Shown: positions 31,867 to 34,529 of the stretch, piece by piece
How the letters are laid out: each line of letters begins with the position of its first letter
Position numbering within the stretch: position 1 is the first letter of the stretch
Assembly (NCBI GenBank): GCA_017501225.1
Contig: JAFVXH010000012.1
Location: 1-34,529, forward strand
Direction of reading: 5' to 3'
DNA length: 34,529 bases
DNA from: Clostridia bacterium
Lineage (GTDB): Bacteria > Bacillota > Clostridia > Oscillospirales > CAG-272
The notes under the pieces: model-generated
The model's database searches: none
What the model saw: the letters and a program-made list of their open reading frames with translations, nothing else
Told to the model about the DNA's origin: nothing
Translations under genes and position numbers: made by a program

Positions 31867-33419
31867 AGGCTTTTGCACCTTCCTTTCTCGATTATTTTTT
31901 CGGTGAGTTCCACACCGCCGATTAATTTGAATGTGATTTTTGTATTGTCATCGACCATTATTTTTTCGACGATGCCCTCGAAGAGTCTTTCGTCAAACTC
32001 GCCCTGCGGAAGATATTCCGCAAGCATTTCTTCGAGATCCTTGAGCTGTTCGAGAAGCTCGTCATCTTCATCCTCGGCAAGTTTCTTTCTTCGTTCGATT
32101 CGAAGCTCGGTGATCTTATTGTTGAGTTCTGCGGTTTGAGTGGAGTAGTCGGTGGCGTTTAGCACACCGCTTGAGTGAAGCCTTGCGATGACAAGGTTTC
32201 TTGCTCCGAGATCCGCAAGCTCTTTATCGATTTGCCGTATACGCTCTTGGGATTTGCTTGCTTTGCTTTGCAGTTGCTCAATTTGCTTGATAAGTGTTCC
32301 TATTAGATAGGAGGAGTTATCCTTGAGCTTGCAAGCCATCCGTGTGAAGGCATCGTATACCATTTCTTCTCGCAACCGTCTGCTTTTACACTCGCTGTCA
32401 CCTTTGGCTCTGCCGTTACACAACCAATAGGTTTTTCCTTCAACCACTTGTCTGCGGAAGTTGTGTCCGCATTCGGGGCATTTTAGTTTTCCTGTGAGTG
32501 GGTAGATAGTTCTTGAGTAGGCTTCACCACCTTTGCACATCAGTAGATCCTGTACCGCTTGGAAGGTTTCTCGGCTTACGATTGGCTCGTTGCTGTTTTC
32601 AACGTAGTATTGAGGCTTTTCGCCTTTGTTCGTGAGCAACCGATGCGGAAGCGTTTCCGTGTAGTATTTCTTTTGAAGCAAGGCATCTCCCATGTATCGT
32701 TCGTTTGTAAGGATATATCTGATGGTGTGCCTGTACCATTTTCCTTGACCTTTTCTTCTTGGTATGCCGTCTTTATTCAGCATGGTTGCTATAAGTTGTG
32801 TTCCGAATCCTTGAAGGTAGAGATCAAATATTCTTCTCACAATCTTTGCTTCTTCTTCGTTAATTGCGAGCTTGCAATCTACCGAATCGTATCCGTATGC
32901 AGGGTAGGTGCAGTTATACTCGCCCGATTGCATTCTTCGTTGTATGCTCCAACGAACATTCCCCGATATAGCTTCACTTTCTTGCTGTGCAGCCATACCG
33001 GGGAATGTAACAATCATTTCCATATTCAATTGGTTCGTGTCGATGCCTTGTTCCTCGAAGTAAACGCTGACACCGATTTCTTTGAGCATTCGCAGAGTGA
33101 TGAGTAGTTCTTCTGTGTTTCTTGCGAAGCGAGAGACAGACTTTGTGATGATGCGGTCGATCTTTCCAAGCTTGCAATCACGCAGAAGACGGTTCAACTC
33201 GGTTCTCTTGCTCATATCCGTTCCTGTGAGACCTTCGTCCGCATAGATATCTACTAACTCATACTCGGGATGCTTTTTTGTGTATTCGCTGTAGTACCGA
33301 ATTTGCGTAGCGAAGGAATGCAACTGATCTTCGGAACTACTTGATACTCGGCAATACGCGGCTAATCGAATTTTGCTCATGCTCTGTAAGGGTTTGGGTG
33401 TAATATCCGTTATTTGCAT
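31863..33419 (-). CDS. Large serine recombinase (first of the cassette)
   Basis: Site-specific recombinase of 518 residues. The resolvase domain has AYCRVSSSS with catalytic S26, DEGLTGTDMSKR, and KSVSRFARNTEE. The recombinase domain is at ~175-290 (YGYDSVD...ERYMGDALL). The zinc ribbon is CPECGHNFRR...CNGRAKGDSEC (~325-360). A coiled coil spans ~385-480. GGAGGAAAAA precedes the ATG. Upstream, a small hairpin GCAAGG/CCTTGC (33433-33449) lies in the leader. It is distinct in sequence from the recombinase at 29370-31007, so it is not a recent duplicate. Confidence 0.92.
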   Translation of the reverse strand: MQITDITPKPLQSMSKIRLAAYCRVSSSSEDQLHSFATQIRYYSEYTKKHPEYELVDIYADEGLTGTDMSKRTELNRLLRDCKLGKIDRIITKSVSRFARNTEELLITLRMLKEIGVSVYFEEQGIDTNQLNMEMIVTFPGMAAQQESEAISGNVRWSIQRRMQSGEYNCTYPAYGYDSVDCKLAINEEEAKIVRRIFDLYLQGFGTQLIATMLNKDGIPRRKGQGKWYRHTIRYILTNERYMGDALLQKKYYTETLPHRLLTNKGEKPQYYVENSNEPIVSRETFQAVQDLLMCKGGEAYSRTIYPLTGKLKCPECGHNFRRQVVEGKTYWLCNGRAKGDSECKSRRLREEMVYDAFTRMACKLKDNSSYLIGTLIKQIEQLQSKASKSQERIRQIDKELADLGARNLVIARLHSSGVLNATDYSTQTAELNNKITELRIERRKKLAEDEDDELLEQLKDLEEMLAEYLPQGEFDERLFEGIVEKIMVDDNTKITFKLIGGVELTEKIIEKGRCKSL

Positions 33420-33528
33420 TTTTCCTCCTTCCGCAAGGTGTTTCCTTGCTATTTATTTACCTTTTGGTAGCAACAACAATACCACAAGAGTTCAAATACT
33501 TCCAGCGTTTTTGCGCAGATTTTTCATA

Positions 33529-33675
33529 TTAGACATATATTTTTTCAGCACCGTAGTGAACGGCACTGATATCAACGATTTTCTTGTATTCTTCTTCGCT
33601 GATAAGGTTCATCGCAAGTAGCATACGAAGCATATTAACGCTATAAACGAAAGCGGCGTTGTTTTGATCATTCAT
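33529..33675 (-). CDS. 48-residue SHOCT-like small protein
   Basis: A short gene that starts inside the stop codon of the preceding one (TGATG overlap), so translation is coupled. The protein has an N-terminal amphipathic helix (FVYSVNMLRMLLAMNLISEEEYKKI) ending with VHYGAEKIYV. The LISEEEYxKI plus HYG pattern resembles small SHOCT-type proteins encoded beside serine recombinases in Clostridia, of unknown function. Family-like content, tight overlap and the conserved neighbourhood support it being real. Confidence 0.7.
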   Translation of the reverse strand: MNDQNNAAFVYSVNMLRMLLAMNLISEEEYKKIVDISAVHYGAEKIYV

Positions 33676-33914
33676 CACATTCCACCTCCCATGCTCATTG
33701 TCGGAGTTTCATCATCCTGATCCTCGCTCGAAAGAGTGACAACCTCGTATCCCTCGGCTTCAAGTTCTTCGGGAGTAGGGATAGGTTTTGATCTCGGCGT
33801 AAGAGTGCAATGCATTTCCTGTGCAACTTTTTCCATTGCTTCTTTCTGCTGCTGTTCGGTGGGTTCTAACTGTTCCTTATTTCCCACCCTCATGTATATG
33901 GCTATTTTTTTCAT
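33675..33914 (-). CDS. Mini-protein resembling a serine-recombinase N-terminus without the catalytic serine
   Basis: 79 residues. The first 15 read KKIAIYMRVGNKEQL, which matches the first strand and loop of serine recombinases (normally YxRVSxxxQ), but glycine stands where the catalytic serine should be. The rest is not a resolvase fold: a helix (EQQQKEAMEKVAQEM), a proline-rich stretch, and an acidic SSEDQDDETPTMSMGGGM tail. It overlaps the MazF gene by 38 bp upstream and the SHOCT-like gene downstream. It could be a relic or a small partner that mimics the recombinase interface. Confidence 0.75.
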   Translation of the reverse strand: MKKIAIYMRVGNKEQLEPTEQQQKEAMEKVAQEMHCTLTPRSKPIPTPEELEAEGYEVVTLSSEDQDDETPTMSMGGGM

Positions 33915-34272
33915 TGCCGTTGTTCCTCCTATTATCTATTCCGAGGCTGATGGCGATCGCTCGGTTTACTTTTCTCATGGTTTTCTTTCCTACCTTTCCC
34001 ACACAATCAGAAAGCCTACATTTATCTATTGTCCTGATTTGTTCGAGTTTAACAATACTGTCTTTTTCAAGAAACTCTGTATGTAGCCATACGTGTGTAG
34101 GAAACTCCGCTTTGGTTTGGCTACTTGTGATTGCCGCAACAATGATTGTGTCGCTGTGTTCATTCCCGACATCATTCTGTATAATGAGAACCGGGCGAGT
34201 ACCTCCTTGTTCTCTCCCGATCACGGGATCTAAATTTGCGAAGTAGATTTCGCTTCTTTTTATATCTTTCAT
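33877..34272 (-). CDS. MazF/PemK-family mRNA interferase toxin
   Basis: A ribosome-independent endoribonuclease toxin by family. ATG 34272 follows AGGAG (34281-34285). The 131 residues closely follow the Bacillus EndoA pattern: RSEIYFANLDPVIGREQGG, then RPVLIIQND (active-site arginine), VAAITS (threonine), FPTHVWL and LEQIRTIDK, so the active site is intact. The C-terminus carries ~20 extra basic residues that overlap the next gene. No antitoxin gene precedes it within the window, which is unusual for this family. The leader contains a terminator-like hairpin, so expression may be attenuated. Confidence 0.88.
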   Translation of the reverse strand: MKDIKRSEIYFANLDPVIGREQGGTRPVLIIQNDVGNEHSDTIIVAAITSSQTKAEFPTHVWLHTEFLEKDSIVKLEQIRTIDKCRLSDCVGKVGKKTMRKVNRAIAISLGIDNRRNNGNEKNSHIHEGGK

Positions 34273-34293
34273 ATAGTTCTCCTGATAAGTAAA

Positions 34294-34330
34294 AAGGCTA
34301 TCGTGATGCTTTGGGCAAAACGATAGCCTT
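34294..34330. terminator. Hairpin in the MazF leader
   Basis: An 11-bp stem AAGGCTATCGT/ACGATAGCCTT (34294-34304, 34320-34330) with a 15-nt loop. On the minus strand it is followed by TTTTTAC and then the toxin ribosome binding site, so it either ends an upstream transcript or acts as an attenuator. On the plus strand it is followed by AGTTTTGTTTTT. Confidence 0.7.
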
Positions 34331-34380
34331 AGTTTTGTTTTTAGTATCAATCGTTTTTTCGCTTGTATTTGTCCTCAACA

Positions 34381-34529
34381 CCCCCAAGCAATGGGAACAC
34401 ACCTTCCGTCCATGCATTTGGACTCATGGGACTCTCACCCCCGTGTGGATCTCACACAGATGCTCCTATCGGTTGCGACGGCTCACCATTCTGCTGTGGC
34501 TTCAACGCTCGACCTGTAGCTGAACATAA
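34381..34529 (-). ncRNA. Possible structured RNA at the window edge
   Basis: No convincing gene. Several short stems lie in sequence: CCC/GGG near 34383-34394, GGAA/TTCC near 34393-34407, GTCC/GGAC (34408-34423), GGG/CCC (34428-34440) and GTGTG/CACAC (34443-34457). The minus-strand reading is purine-rich, with GGTGAGAGTCCC-like segments reminiscent of group II intron or other ribozyme sequence. It is cut by the window end and could not be identified. Confidence 0.25.

Overview
The window reads as a chromosomal segment of an anaerobic, probably gut-associated member of the Clostridia (Bacillota). Supporting signs are the class 1B dihydroorotate dehydrogenase pair PyrK/PyrD, a short archaeal-type prolyl-tRNA synthetase, strong AGGAGG-type ribosome binding sites, sigma-A promoters with almost invariant 17-bp spacers, zinc-ribbon XRE regulators and clusters of large serine recombinases. 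Core genes are fairly GC-rich. The accessory stretches near 24.4-25.1 kb, 28.2-28.9 kb and from 29.4 kb to the right edge are more AT-rich or compositionally different. The genus cannot be named from the sequence.

Layout. 1-7.4 kb: a tight pyrimidine operon, carB (5' end outside the window)-pyrK-pyrD-pyrF-pyrE-pyrB-pyrI, closed by a strong terminator. 7.5-8.2 kb: a membrane-anchored XRE regulator on the minus strand. 8.4-11.3 kb: a minus-strand operon PHP hydrolase-rimO-pgsA, divergent from pfkA (11.6-12.7 kb). 12.8-13.5 kb: a TagA/WecG-type glycosyltransferase. 13.6-16.9 kb: proS-ftsW/rodA-DUF4830, with a ribosome-binding-site-sequestering hairpin before the last gene. 17.1-18.1 kb: gap. 18.3-18.5 kb: tRNA-Thr and tRNA-Tyr. 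18.8-19.1 kb: a four-helix-bundle protein. 19.3-20.7 kb: alpha/beta hydrolase plus free-methionine-(R)-sulfoxide reductase. 20.9-24.1 kb: a lipoprotein polysaccharide deacetylase, a LarA-family racemase and a glycerate kinase in one operon.

24.1-25.1 kb is a roughly 1-kb island with a MITE-like repeat, an AT-rich orphan gene and a palindromic repeat. It is bracketed by 47-bp imperfect inverted repeats. It is followed on the minus strand by a D-lactate-type dehydrogenase, an XRE-ADP-ribosylglycohydrolase fusion and a pair of orphan small genes. 28.9-29.3 kb is hairpin-rich non-coding DNA that includes a second copy of a TTCAC-repeat element seen beside the tRNAs.

29.4-34.3 kb is the end of an integrative element, transcribed leftward: a MazF/PemK toxin, a mini-protein resembling a serine-recombinase N-terminus without the catalytic serine, a 48-residue SHOCT-like protein, and three overlapping serine-recombinase genes. 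The middle recombinase has no catalytic domain. A tRNA-3'-end-like sequence abuts the last recombinase and may be an attachment site.

The most interesting items are the recombinase/toxin cassette, the inverted-repeat-bounded island, the LarA/glycerate kinase pairing, the XRE-ADP-ribosylglycohydrolase fusion, the sequestered ribosome binding site before the DUF4830 gene, and the duplicated TTCAC element. No CRISPR array or rRNA was seen.
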